From assembly GCA_944320015.1 (NCBI GenBank), contig CALUFO010000004.1, forward strand, positions 62,001-126,000: DNA of 64,000 bases. Reading direction: 5' to 3'. Origin of the DNA: an uncultured Barnesiella sp. (GTDB taxonomy: Bacteria; Bacteroidota; Bacteroidia; Bacteroidales; Barnesiellaceae). Both the position numbers and the translations under genes were made by a program. The notes beneath the pieces were generated by a model. The model did not search any database and had not been told where the DNA came from. It was given only the letters and a program-made list of their open reading frames with translations. Positions 18,463 through 27,228 of this stretch are shown here, one piece after another (the stretch's first letter is position 1; each line of letters begins with the position of its first letter).

Positions 18463-19644
18463 ATGAAAAAAGTGTGGTATATTGTATCGGCGGCGTTGCT
18501 GGTGGTGTTGGCTTCGTGCCAAAGCGATACTCCTTCGATGATTGAACTGGGGCTCGACGACACTTATGTGGTGCCGCGTATGAAGAGCCTTCCCCTGCAC
18601 CCCGAGTTTACCGGAGAACGGTATGAATGGCGGCTCTCCTGCGAATTGGCCGCGGGAGCGGTTTCCGATTCGTTGGTGGCGACTACCCGCGACTATACTT
18701 TTGTGGCCGGTGAGGAGGGAACCTATCGGTTGAGATTGAATATCTTCGACCCGGTTAATCCCGTGGAACACCTCATGCAAATCGTTGTGCGCCGCGAAGA
18801 GGTGGCCTATTCGCCCTACATTACCCGGGTGTATGAATACACCCCGGCTCCGGGGCAATTTGTCAACGAGTTGCCCAAGTATGAAGAGGGCGATACCGAA
18901 GAGTCCATGCGGCAGAAAGCCGAGGATTGCCTTGCCTATAATGCCGGTTCCATCATTTCGTTGGGAGGTTACGGGGGGTATGTGGTAGCGGGATTTGACC
19001 ACACGATCGTCAATCGCCCCGGGGAATACGATTTCGAGGTGCGGGGCAACGCCACCCAAGGCGGAAGCGAACCGGGTATCGTGATGGTGTCGGTCGATAC
19101 CAACGGCAACGGACTGCCCGATGACGAATGGTACGAGTTGGCCGGCAGCGAATACCATAACGAGGCGACGGTAAAAAATTATGAGATCACCTATTACCGT
19201 CCCGATGAGAATAAGACACCCGAGCCCGGGAGCAGTTCGAGTATTACCGATGCGACCTATCTTCGATGGACCGACAACCAGAGCGGTACGGGATATATGC
19301 CGAAGGTCGTTTTTCATAAACAATCCTATTTCCCCCAATGGCTTCCCGCCGAGTCGTTGACTTTCGAGGGAACCCGCTTGCCCGACAACGGGGTCGACAA
19401 GAGTGGCAATGGCTCGTATTATGTGTTGCAGGCCTACGATTGGGGATATGCCGACAACTATCCCAACAACAGCGGGAAAATCGGGTTTATGATAGAGTGG
19501 GCGGTCGACGACGAGGGCAATCCCGTGTCGTTGTCGGGAATCGACTTTGTCAAAATTTATACAGGCGTGAATCAGTGCAACGGCTGGATAGGCGAATGCT
19601 CGACCGAGGTAGCCGGTGTGACCGATTTGCATATCGCGGGATAA
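18463..19644 (+). CDS. PKD-like surface lipoprotein of the B12 operon
   Basis: A 393-residue lipoprotein with lipobox VLASC (Cys at about residue 19). Residues 35-110 look like an Ig/PKD-type beta-sandwich. A larger domain follows that contains GYVVAGFDHTIVNR and a possible calcium loop, DTNGNGLPDDEW. It lies 13 bp after the BtuG-like gene and so belongs to the riboswitch-controlled transcript. Bacteroides cob loci carry extra surface lipoproteins of this kind; a role in B12 capture or hand-over is likely from context, but I cannot assign the exact family. Confidence 0.7.
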   Translation: MKKVWYIVSAALLVVLASCQSDTPSMIELGLDDTYVVPRMKSLPLHPEFTGERYEWRLSCELAAGAVSDSLVATTRDYTFVAGEEGTYRLRLNIFDPVNPVEHLMQIVVRREEVAYSPYITRVYEYTPAPGQFVNELPKYEEGDTEESMRQKAEDCLAYNAGSIISLGGYGGYVVAGFDHTIVNRPGEYDFEVRGNATQGGSEPGIVMVSVDTNGNGLPDDEWYELAGSEYHNEATVKNYEITYYRPDENKTPEPGSSSSITDATYLRWTDNQSGTGYMPKVVFHKQSYFPQWLPAESLTFEGTRLPDNGVDKSGNGSYYVLQAYDWGYADNYPNNSGKIGFMIEWAVDDEGNPVSLSGIDFVKIYTGVNQCNGWIGECSTEVAGVTDLHIAG

Positions 19645-19702
19645 TGTGAAAAAATACACGTATAATTAAACAATAGTTATTAACTGATTAAATTACTTAG
19701 AG

Positions 19703-20668
19703 ATGAAAAAATTTTTACTTGCATTGGCGGTTTGCTTTTGTGGTGCGGTTTCGGCCGAAAACATTGTCTTGGATTTGTCGAACCCGGGAGCCCCTATCGA
19801 GTACGACGAGAACGATGTTTGGACCGATGTGTATAACAACGACGAGATTATCTATTCCCAAGAGTTCATGTTTACGCATACCTCCTCTTTTGCGGGATAT
19901 TATAATGGTTTTGTGGCCAGCAAATCGACTGTGATTAATGCGTCGGCCGGTCTCGACGACCAGTTTGGCTGCATGGCCAAGGGCGGTTATGCCGGTGAGG
20001 GCACTCCCTATTTGGTGGCTTATTGGGCTGCTTATAGCGAGACACCCGAGTCGAAAACATGCGAGGTGTATATTTCGGCTCCCTATTATGCCGTGGGGTG
20101 CTATGTATGTAACAGCCCTTATGCCTATTACGCTATCAAAGAGGGGAGCCCTTATTCGGCTAAGTTTGAGCAGGGAGATTGGTTCAAATTGATTGCTCAC
20201 GGTGTCAATGAGAATGCCGAGGAGACGGGAACGGTCGAGTATTATTTGGCCGACTATCAATCGGAGAATGCCGACGAATGGACGCTGAACGATTCGTGGG
20301 AGTGGGTAGACCTCTCGTCACTGGGCGAGGTGGCTTCGATTTATTTCACTATGGAGTCGAGCGATACAGGAGCATATGGCATGAACACACCGGCTTATTT
20401 TTGTCTCGATAAACTCACGGTATCGGCCGATGATCCCACTTCGGTTGACGCAGTTGCCGCCGCTGCCGTGAAAGCCTATTACGATCGCTCGGCCGGTTGT
20501 GTGCGTGTACACACCTCGGCACCCGCCGAAGTTTCGGTATATAGTGTGAATGGCGCATGGGTTGCACAACAAACGGTAGTCGATTCGGCTGCTATCGACC
20601 TGACCGCTGTTCCTTCGGGCGTATATATTGTACGTTGCGGGGCATACAGCGTAAAAATTGTAAAATGA
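19703..20668 (+). CDS. Secreted DUF4465-type protein with T9SS sorting domain
   Basis: A 321-residue protein with a type I signal peptide (cleavage after VSA, about residue 18), not a lipobox. The body (residues 25-245) has DUF4465 features: ENDVWTDVYN, FTHTSSFAGYYNGF, GCMAKGG and a C-terminal YFCLDKLTVSA. The last 75 residues (VSVYSVNGAWVAQQ, then VPSGVYIVRCG, ending VKIVK) are a T9SS sorting domain. From memory, the B12-binding protein BtuH of B. thetaiotaomicron is also DUF4465-like; I could not verify this. It begins 58 bp after the previous gene with no terminator visible between them, so it probably ends the B12 operon. The T9SS tail in place of a lipid anchor is unusual. Confidence 0.75.
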   Translation: MKKFLLALAVCFCGAVSAENIVLDLSNPGAPIEYDENDVWTDVYNNDEIIYSQEFMFTHTSSFAGYYNGFVASKSTVINASAGLDDQFGCMAKGGYAGEGTPYLVAYWAAYSETPESKTCEVYISAPYYAVGCYVCNSPYAYYAIKEGSPYSAKFEQGDWFKLIAHGVNENAEETGTVEYYLADYQSENADEWTLNDSWEWVDLSSLGEVASIYFTMESSDTGAYGMNTPAYFCLDKLTVSADDPTSVDAVAAAAVKAYYDRSAGCVRVHTSAPAEVSVYSVNGAWVAQQTVVDSAAIDLTAVPSGVYIVRCGAYSVKIVK

Positions 20669-20866
20669 GTATATGATACATATTAGTTAAGTCCCTACTG
20701 CCATAGGGTTTGGCGCCTCCGGCGAAGTGATTCGACGGGGGCGTGTCTTTTTTAAAGGCGAAGGCGGGAGAGATTCCCTTATATATCATGTTGCGACGCA
20801 GGGGAGAAATGTGGGACGCATCTCCTCTCCTTCTCTGAGTTTTTCTGCAAACGGCAAGGCGATACT

Positions 20867-20935
20867 TTTAAACTCTCCCTCTGTGTTTCCCGTAAGGGAA
20901 ATATAGGGGAGGTGGCGCAGCCGGAGGGGTTTAAA
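20867..20935 (+). repeat. Dispersed TTTAAA-bounded hairpin repeat, copy 2
   Basis: A 69-bp unit with TTTAAA at both ends. An imperfect hairpin (CTCCCTCTGTGTTTCCC / GGGAAATATAGGGGAG, loop GTAA) is followed by GGTGGCGCAGCCGGAGGGG. Together with copies 3 and 4 it fills most of the 534-bp gene-free gap between the B12 operon and tetR; I see no gene in that gap. Confidence 0.75.
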
Positions 20936-20966
20936 TTTTTCTTTCATACAGCTTTGATTCTGTGGG

Positions 20967-21054
20967 TTTTAACCCCTCTCCTCGGAACTGTCGTTCCTCG
21001 GTGTCTCCCCTATATCACTTCGTGACACAGAGGAGAAGTGTGAATACTTTTAAA
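20967..21054 (-). repeat. Dispersed hairpin repeat, copy 3 (inverted)
   Basis: The same type of unit on the opposite strand. The hairpin TCTCCCCTATAT / ACACAGAGGAGA lies at 21004-21036 around CACTTCGTG. It starts TTTTAA and shares its other end (TTTTAAA) with copy 4. Confidence 0.7.
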
Positions 21055-21118
21055 CTCTCCCTCTGTGTCCCCCGTAAGGGGAATATAAGGGGAGTGCCGT
21101 AGGCGAGGGGGTTTTAAA
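21049..21118 (+). repeat. Dispersed hairpin repeat, copy 4
   Basis: A 70-bp unit bounded by TTTAAA. The hairpin CTCCCTCTGTGTCCCC / GGGGAATATAAGGGGAG lies at 21055-21094. Compared with copy 2, changes in the two arms compensate each other (TTTCCC/GGGAAA versus TCCCCC/GGGGAA). Confidence 0.75.
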
Positions 21119-21202
21119 CTCTTTCACTGCTCGACGATAGCCGAGATAGGGGAGGTGCTCCTCTGTGTTTCCGAGAGGGAGAGTTTCGCATCTTCCGCAC
21201 CG

Positions 21203-21847
21203 TTATGGCCTCAGCAGGAAAAGGATTTGGGCGATGATGTGCTTTTTCCACATTTGTAGAAACTGCTCGAACTCTTCGTCGCTTTCGTGAAAAAATAGAC
21301 TCTTGGTGAGCGGTTTGCTCAGGAAGGGGAACGCCAATTGGCTGTAAAAGGTCATGAATACGAGGTGAAGAGGTTCTCTTTTGAGATGGCCCTTTCCCAT
21401 TTCTTGCTCTAAGGCTTCGCCGATGTGTTGTAAATATTTATTGAGGCCTATGCTGTAAAACGTGTCTATCAAATGGTTGGCGTCTCGATGGATTTCACCG
21501 ATGATGAACTTGGGCAACAGGGGGCTTTTCGAGAACGTGGAGATATAGATGTCGATAATCTCTTCCAGTTTCTTTTCGAAGGGGTGCGGTTTGGAAAATA
21601 TGAGGTCGATGTGGGGCAGGAATGCGCCAACAATCGAGGCGAATACCGCTTGGAACATCTTCTCTTTCGTCCTGAAATAGTAGTGCAATGTAGGACGGTT
21701 GATTCCGGCAGCGGCGGCGATGTCGCTCATCGAGGTTTCTACATAACCGTTTTTGATAAACTCTTGTTTGGCCGCCTCGATAATACGCGATTCTATATTT
21801 TCGGTTTGCCCTGTTTTGGTGACGGTGACGGTAGAGTCGTATTTCAT
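21203..21847 (-). CDS. TetR/AcrR family transcriptional regulator
   Basis: A 214-residue regulator. The N-terminal helix-turn-helix spans about residues 20-65 (IIEAAKQEFIKNGYVETSMS, then AAAAGINRPTLHYYFRTKEKMF), the TetR hallmark. The C-terminal ligand-binding domain is helical and poorly conserved. It lies 12 bp after the giant activase gene, so the two form one operon. A perfect palindrome upstream of that operon (26099-26120) is the obvious candidate operator, which would make the system self-repressing. The inducer may be an acyl-CoA or other substrate of the activase partner; that is inference. Confidence 0.9.
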   Translation of the reverse strand: MKYDSTVTVTKTGQTENIESRIIEAAKQEFIKNGYVETSMSDIAAAAGINRPTLHYYFRTKEKMFQAVFASIVGAFLPHIDLIFSKPHPFEKKLEEIIDIYISTFSKSPLLPKFIIGEIHRDANHLIDTFYSIGLNKYLQHIGEALEQEMGKGHLKREPLHLVFMTFYSQLAFPFLSKPLTKSLFFHESDEEFEQFLQMWKKHIIAQILFLLRP

Positions 21848-21859
21848 GGTCGTTTGTTT

Positions 21860-24800
21860 TTAGGCTCTCAGGTTGTGGGTGAAAAGCAGTAATCGGTTGG
21901 TCACGTTCACACTGCTCACTCCGCTGTCAAAATCCAAAGATAATAAATTTAATTCAGGATAGAGCATGCGCAGTCGTTTTTCGATACCTTTCGATACGAT
22001 ATGGTTGGCGATGCAGCCAAACGGTTGCAGCGAAACGACGTTGTGTATGCCTTGTTTTGTAAACTCGATAATTTCGGCCGGGAGTAACCACCCTTCGCCG
22101 AATTGGGCGGCTCCCGAGACGATGCCTTCTGTTCGGCCGGCCTCTTCGTAGATGTCGCTGAAAGCAACGAAATAGCGGAACCCCGAGGCGGCTTGGTTGA
22201 ATATCGCTATCCGTTTTTCGATGAGCCGGTAGAGTGTCCGGGTGAGAACCCGGGGTATCTTCCTCTTGCGCAAAAACATCTTCTCCTTGTTTTCCCGGTT
22301 GACAAACCCCTGCATGAAGAAGGGAAGCAACAAAGGCGGCGCCACTTCGATGCCTTGCCCGGTGAGGAACCGGACTACATGCTGGTGGGCGAAGGAGTTG
22401 AACTTCAAGAATATCTCGCCGACTACGCCCACCCGGGGACATTCTTTATCGAGGCAAATATCGTTGAATTCCCGGGCGGCTTGTCGGGTGTATTCTACCA
22501 GACCCGAAGGGTTGTTGTCGAGAATCGGTTTCTCGGCCAGCGACAGGAATTTGTCGCGTAGGCGGGCGGCGGCGCCCGGTTCCCGTTCCCGCACGACCGA
22601 GGCATGGTAGAATTTCGAGATTGTGTCGGTATAGAGCAGGGCGTTGAGGGCAACCGAGAGTATTTTGCCCCACTTCAACCCGAAGCCCTCTTGCTCGTTT
22701 ACCACCTTTCGCCCCAGACCTAAGGTGACGACTGGTATATGGCCGAATCCCGCATCGAGCATAGCTCGCTTGATGAGGGCCAAATAGTTGGTGGCACGGC
22801 ATTGTCCGCCGGTTTGAGTGATGGCCACGGCGATGTGGTCGAGGTCGTAGCGCCCCGATTGCAAGGCGTTGATAATATCGCCTACGATAAGTGTGGCCGG
22901 GTAGCATACCTCGTTGTTGGCATATTTCAACCCGGTCTCGGCCGAGGCGGCGTCGCTCGGTGGCAATACTTCGACATCGTATCCCGACAGTTTGAAGAGG
23001 GGTACCAGCATGGGCGTGACATACTCCGACATGAAAGGGGCGATAATCTTGCGCCGGCGATCGTCCTTGCGGAATATCCGGGTCGTGCGGAATGGCTCGG
23101 TACTCCCGGGACGGTTGTTTTGTCGCAGGCTTTCGACCAATGAGCGCACCCTCAGTTTGAGTGACCCGATGTTGTTCACATCGTCGATTTTCAACAGGGT
23201 GAAAGGCTTGCCGTTACGGTGCAGTATGTCGCGTATCTCGTCGAGTAAAAAGGCGTCGGGGCCGCAACCGAAGGAGGTCATTTGCACGAAATGAATGTCG
23301 TTGCCTTGCCGGGCTACCCATTCGGCCGCTTTCAAGATACGGTTCATGTAGGCCCATTGCTTGACGAGGTAGGTGTCGTGGGTATCGATGTCGGTGGCCT
23401 CCCGCACGATGTCGTCCGAGATGACGTTCACTCCCAAGTTGGCGATCATTTCCGAGAGTTTATGTTGTATGAGCGGGTCGGTGTGGTAGGGACGCCCGGC
23501 CAGCAAAATGACGGGCTGCCCTTTCTGTCGGCTCTCCTGCAAGATGGTTTCGGCCTTGTGGCGGATGTCGAGGGGATATTGTCGTTGGGCTTGCCAAGCC
23601 TGCTTTATCGCTTCGTGAGCCAATTGGCGCGGGATACCCAACGTTTCGAGATAGCGGGTGCATTGTTTGGCGAGCAATCCCGCGTCGGCAAAAGTGATGG
23701 CCGGCGAGTCGACAGGAATGTCGGGCGACATGGCGCTGCGTATCACATCGGAGTATCCGGCGACGATAGGGCAATTGTAGCTGTTCGGTATCTTGCGGTC
23801 GCTCTCGTGTTCGTAAATGACATAGGGGAGGAATATGCGGTCGACCTTTTTCCCGATGAGGTTTTGTATGTGGCTGTGTACCAGCTTGGCTGGGAAGCAG
23901 ATGTTGTCCGACATGACTGTGTTGAGCGCCTTCTCGTAGCAGGCGAAAGTCGACAGGTCGGAGAGTACGACCCGGATGCCGCAGTGGGTGAAAAGCGCAT
24001 GCCAGAAGGGGTAGTTCTCATACAGGTTGAGAACCCGGGGGATTCCCAAGACCGGGCTTCCCTGTGAGGGAGTCGCCCGGTCGAACAGCAATTTATATTT
24101 GAAGGGATAGATATTCTGGCCGGGTTGTTCGCTCTCGCCCCGGTTGGTAAAGATGCGTTCGCACTTGTTGCCCGAGTAGAAGGTGTTGCCGTTGGGGAAA
24201 GTGTAGCGGCATACCAAACAGCGGTTTTCACAGCCGTTGCACTGAACTTGCCGGCTGGTGTAGCCGGTCGAGTCGAGCAGCGTGTCGAGAGAGCGGGGTG
24301 CCGACTGCCGTTCCAGCGCTTGCAGGGCGCAACCATAGGCACCCATCAGTTCGGGGTGGTTGCTCCGGGCTACCTGTCGGCCGGTTTCCAGTTCGAAAGC
24401 TCGCACGACAGCGTCGTTGTGCATGGTTCCGCCCTGAACCACGATGGTGTCGCCCAACTCTTGGCTATGTTTCAGTTTCAATACTTTGTAGAGGCAGTTT
24501 TTCACTACCGAATAGGAGAGCCCGGCGGCGATGTCGGCCACGGTGGCGCCTTCGCGTAGCACTTGTTTGATTTTGGAGTTCATGAACACGGTGCAACGGG
24601 TCCCTAAGTCGCAGGGATACGTTGCCGTGCAGGCGAGGCGGGCAAAGTCGGATACTTTATAGCCCAGCGTGCTGGCAAAGGTCTCGATGAAAGAGCCGCA
24701 CCCCGACGAACAGGCTTCGTTCAGTTCCATGCGGATAATGGCCCCCTGCTTGACAAAGATAGCTTTCATGTCTTGCCCGCCGATGTCGAGGATAAAACTT

Positions 24801-26056
24801 ACCTCGGGTTCCATTTGTTGGGCGGCCTTGTAGTGTGCCATGGTCTCGATCATGCTTCCGTCGAGGGCGAAGGCCGCCTTGATGAGCTCCTCGCCGTATC
24901 CGGTCGAACAAGAGCCGATTATTTCGAGTTGGGTTTGCCGGGCGTCGCATTGTTTTTTCAGTTCGGAGAGCCCCCGGCGCACCGCTTCGATAGGATTTCC
25001 CATGTTGGGCGCATAGTAGGTAAAGAGAATGGCGCCGTCGGGAGCAACGGCGACAATCTTTGTGGTGGTCGAGCCTGAGTCGATACCGAGCACAGCCTCT
25101 TGACGCCCCGGTGTCAGTGGCCGGGAGGGCCAGTCGTAACGGGCTTTTTCTTCCCGCCATCGGTCGTATTCCCGGGACGAGGCGAAGAGTGGCGGCAGAG
25201 CCGAAGGGTGTTCGGGAGCGCTTTTTTGAGCCAATGACTCGGCCAATGCCGATAGCGAGGCGGTGCGCTTTTCGTCGGCATATAGGGCGCAGCCCAATGC
25301 CGGCAGCAGGTTACCGCCAGCTGGAAGAACGAAATCGCTTTCGGCAATTTGCAGATAGTCGGCAAAAGCCTTGCGCAAAGCCGGGATAAAGGTGAGCGGG
25401 CCTCCGCACAGGACGATGGGCGGGTGAAATGTCCAGCCTCGCGACAGGGTGACGATAGTCTGCACAGCGACAGCGTGGAAAATCGATGCGGCGATGTCGG
25501 GAAGGGGGACATTGCGGCTCACTAAATTCTGGATATCGGTCTTTGAGAATACTCCGCAACGGGCGGCGATAGGGTGGATATGCTCGGCTTGCAGGGCCAA
25601 TTCGTTCAACCGCTCGATGCTCACTCCCAGCAAAACGGCCATTTGGTCGATGAATGCTCCCGTGCCGCCGGCGCAGTTCCCGTTCATGCGCAGGTCTATG
25701 TTGTCGTCTTGGAAAAGAACCACTTTGGCGTCTTCCCCGCCAATATCGATCAGAGCCGACGCCGAGGGGTAGGTTTGCCGCACATATCGGGTGGCGGCAA
25801 CCACCTCTTGGGTAAATTCGGCCTGCAATTGTTCGGCGGTGCCCATGCCCACCGAGCCGGTTACGGCGATAGCTGTCGATATGTCGCCCAACTGCTGTCG
25901 GGCTTCGTCGAAGTAAGAGGTGAGCAGTTTGTTCACTTGGGCGTTATGACGTTCGTAGCGGGAGAAAACCACCTTGCCGCTGACGTCGAGAATAACCATT
26001 TTGGCGGTTGTGGAGCCTACGTCCAATCCTGTCCTGTAATAACCGGTCGCTTGCAT
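21860..26056 (-). CDS. Giant 2-hydroxyacyl-CoA dehydratase activase-type protein (two BadF/HgdC ATPase domains plus HgdB-like part)
   Basis: A 1398-residue protein. Two ASKHA-type activase domains occur: the first with GLDVGSTTAKM (about residue 8), IDIGGEDAK and NCAGGTGAF; the second with GIDSGSTTTKI (about 324), LDIGGQDMKA and ACSSGCGSF (about 452). Cysteines of these domains would hold a [4Fe-4S] cluster. A Cys-rich linker (CNGCENRCLVCRY, about 604) precedes a DUF2229-like region and an HgdB/D-like C-terminal half with further conserved Cys (CFPAKLVHSH, about 718; GCGPDAF). Family knowledge: HgdC-type activases use ATP to push electrons into dehydratases. This fused form is widespread in anaerobes, but its substrate is not established. 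It is co-transcribed with tetR. Confidence 0.85.
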   Translation of the reverse strand: MQATGYYRTGLDVGSTTAKMVILDVSGKVVFSRYERHNAQVNKLLTSYFDEARQQLGDISTAIAVTGSVGMGTAEQLQAEFTQEVVAATRYVRQTYPSASALIDIGGEDAKVVLFQDDNIDLRMNGNCAGGTGAFIDQMAVLLGVSIERLNELALQAEHIHPIAARCGVFSKTDIQNLVSRNVPLPDIAASIFHAVAVQTIVTLSRGWTFHPPIVLCGGPLTFIPALRKAFADYLQIAESDFVLPAGGNLLPALGCALYADEKRTASLSALAESLAQKSAPEHPSALPPLFASSREYDRWREEKARYDWPSRPLTPGRQEAVLGIDSGSTTTKIVAVAPDGAILFTYYAPNMGNPIEAVRRGLSELKKQCDARQTQLEIIGSCSTGYGEELIKAAFALDGSMIETMAHYKAAQQMEPEVSFILDIGGQDMKAIFVKQGAIIRMELNEACSSGCGSFIETFASTLGYKVSDFARLACTATYPCDLGTRCTVFMNSKIKQVLREGATVADIAAGLSYSVVKNCLYKVLKLKHSQELGDTIVVQGGTMHNDAVVRAFELETGRQVARSNHPELMGAYGCALQALERQSAPRSLDTLLDSTGYTSRQVQCNGCENRCLVCRYTFPNGNTFYSGNKCERIFTNRGESEQPGQNIYPFKYKLLFDRATPSQGSPVLGIPRVLNLYENYPFWHALFTHCGIRVVLSDLSTFACYEKALNTVMSDNICFPAKLVHSHIQNLIGKKVDRIFLPYVIYEHESDRKIPNSYNCPIVAGYSDVIRSAMSPDIPVDSPAITFADAGLLAKQCTRYLETLGIPRQLAHEAIKQAWQAQRQYPLDIRHKAETILQESRQKGQPVILLAGRPYHTDPLIQHKLSEMIANLGVNVISDDIVREATDIDTHDTYLVKQWAYMNRILKAAEWVARQGNDIHFVQMTSFGCGPDAFLLDEIRDILHRNGKPFTLLKIDDVNNIGSLKLRVRSLVESLRQNNRPGSTEPFRTTRIFRKDDRRRKIIAPFMSEYVTPMLVPLFKLSGYDVEVLPPSDAASAETGLKYANNEVCYPATLIVGDIINALQSGRYDLDHIAVAITQTGGQCRATNYLALIKRAMLDAGFGHIPVVTLGLGRKVVNEQEGFGLKWGKILSVALNALLYTDTISKFYHASVVREREPGAAARLRDKFLSLAEKPILDNNPSGLVEYTRQAAREFNDICLDKECPRVGVVGEIFLKFNSFAHQHVVRFLTGQGIEVAPPLLLPFFMQGFVNRENKEKMFLRKRKIPRVLTRTLYRLIEKRIAIFNQAASGFRYFVAFSDIYEEAGRTEGIVSGAAQFGEGWLLPAEIIEFTKQGIHNVVSLQPFGCIANHIVSKGIEKRLRMLYPELNLLSLDFDSGVSSVNVTNRLLLFTHNLRA

Positions 26057-26098
26057 GAGTGTGAGCTTTTTAAAATCAAAAAACGAAACTGTCTCATA

Positions 26099-26120
26099 TG
26101 TCTGACAGTGTTGTCAGACA
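26099..26120. promoter_or_regulatory. Perfect palindromic operator, candidate TetR binding site
   Basis: TGTCTGACA-GTGT-TGTCAGACA is a perfect inverted repeat with 9-bp arms and a 4-bp spacer, 43 bp upstream of the activase-tetR operon start. Size and symmetry fit a TetR-family dimer site. The rest of the 311-bp gap (26121-26367) is AT-rich and holds TATATTTG (about 26290-26297) in front of the divergent peptidase gene; I see no gene in it. Confidence 0.75.
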
Positions 26121-26367
26121 CAAATGTATGTATTATTCCCGAAAGGTGTAGCGCTGTTTAATTTTTTTTAATTTTTTTGGGTGAAGTGTAGCTTTTTCCT
26201 TTCGTCAGAAATTTTGTTCGGAAACTCTGATTTAACACAATTTGTTTATAGTAACTTTCTCATTAACATATATAAGTCGGGAATTCCTATATATTTGCAG
26301 CATTAAAACGAAGAAGGGCAAACGGAGTACAATGAGTTTGTCGATTGTTTATTGATAAAAAGAAGAT

Positions 26368-27048
26368 ATGGTTTACATTTTATTTATCGTTATCGCATTG
26401 GTGAGCTTCGCCGTGCAGCGCACGTTGCAAAGCAAGTTCGAACGTTATTCGCAGATTCCTATTCCTTATGGACTTACAGGCCGTGACATTGCCATGCGCA
26501 TGTTGCAGGAGAATGGTATCGACAATGTTACGGTCACGCAGGTCGAAGGCCGTTTGACCGACCATTATAACCCGTCGAACCATACGGTCAACCTCAGCAA
26601 GGAGGTTTATTATGGCAACAGTGTGGCTGCGGCCGCCGTGGCCGCGCACGAATGTGGGCACGCCGTGCAGCATGCCCAAGCCTATTCGTTTTTGAGTTTA
26701 CGCTCGGCGCTTGTGCCATTTGTGAGTTTCGCTTCGAATTGGATGCAATGGGTTTTGCTGATAGGAATCCTCACCATACAGGTCTATCCTTCCATTATGC
26801 TGATAGGAATTATATTGTTTGCGGCTACGACATTGTTCAGCTTCGTCACGCTGCCGGTCGAAATCAATGCCAGCCAGAGGGCGTTGGCGTGGTTGAACGG
26901 GGCGGGAGTGACCGACTCGACCACTCACGATAAGGCTCAAGACGCATTGAAATGGGCCGCCTATACCTATGTGGTGGCCGCTTTGGGCTCATTGGCCACG
27001 CTGGTATATTACATTCTTATTTTTGTAGGAGGGCGCAGGGACGAATAA
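26368..27048 (+). CDS. Zinc metallopeptidase, YugP (Zn_peptidase_2) family
   Basis: A 226-residue membrane protein. An N-terminal helix (residues 1-18) is followed by a soluble part with the zinc-binding HECGH motif near residue 93 (AAHECGHAVQHAQ), then three further hydrophobic segments (about 115-165 and 198-222). Length and motif match the YugP family of predicted membrane-bound neutral metallopeptidases, whose targets are unknown. It is read divergently from the activase operon. Confidence 0.88.
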   Translation: MVYILFIVIALVSFAVQRTLQSKFERYSQIPIPYGLTGRDIAMRMLQENGIDNVTVTQVEGRLTDHYNPSNHTVNLSKEVYYGNSVAAAAVAAHECGHAVQHAQAYSFLSLRSALVPFVSFASNWMQWVLLIGILTIQVYPSIMLIGIILFAATTLFSFVTLPVEINASQRALAWLNGAGVTDSTTHDKAQDALKWAAYTYVVAALGSLATLVYYILIFVGGRRDE

Positions 27049-27228
27049 GTTGTAGGTCGAAAGTTGATCCTATATCCCGGCGAATGTGTGCTAATTCACT
27101 TTTTTACATTATCTTTGCCGGAAAGATTGAAAAGCGGCAGGCGCTGTTTAGGCGTCGCCGGGATTATTTTTCAAGTATTCGCTTTATGGGGGAAGTCCCC
27201 ATTGAAAATTTATATGTAAAATCAGATT

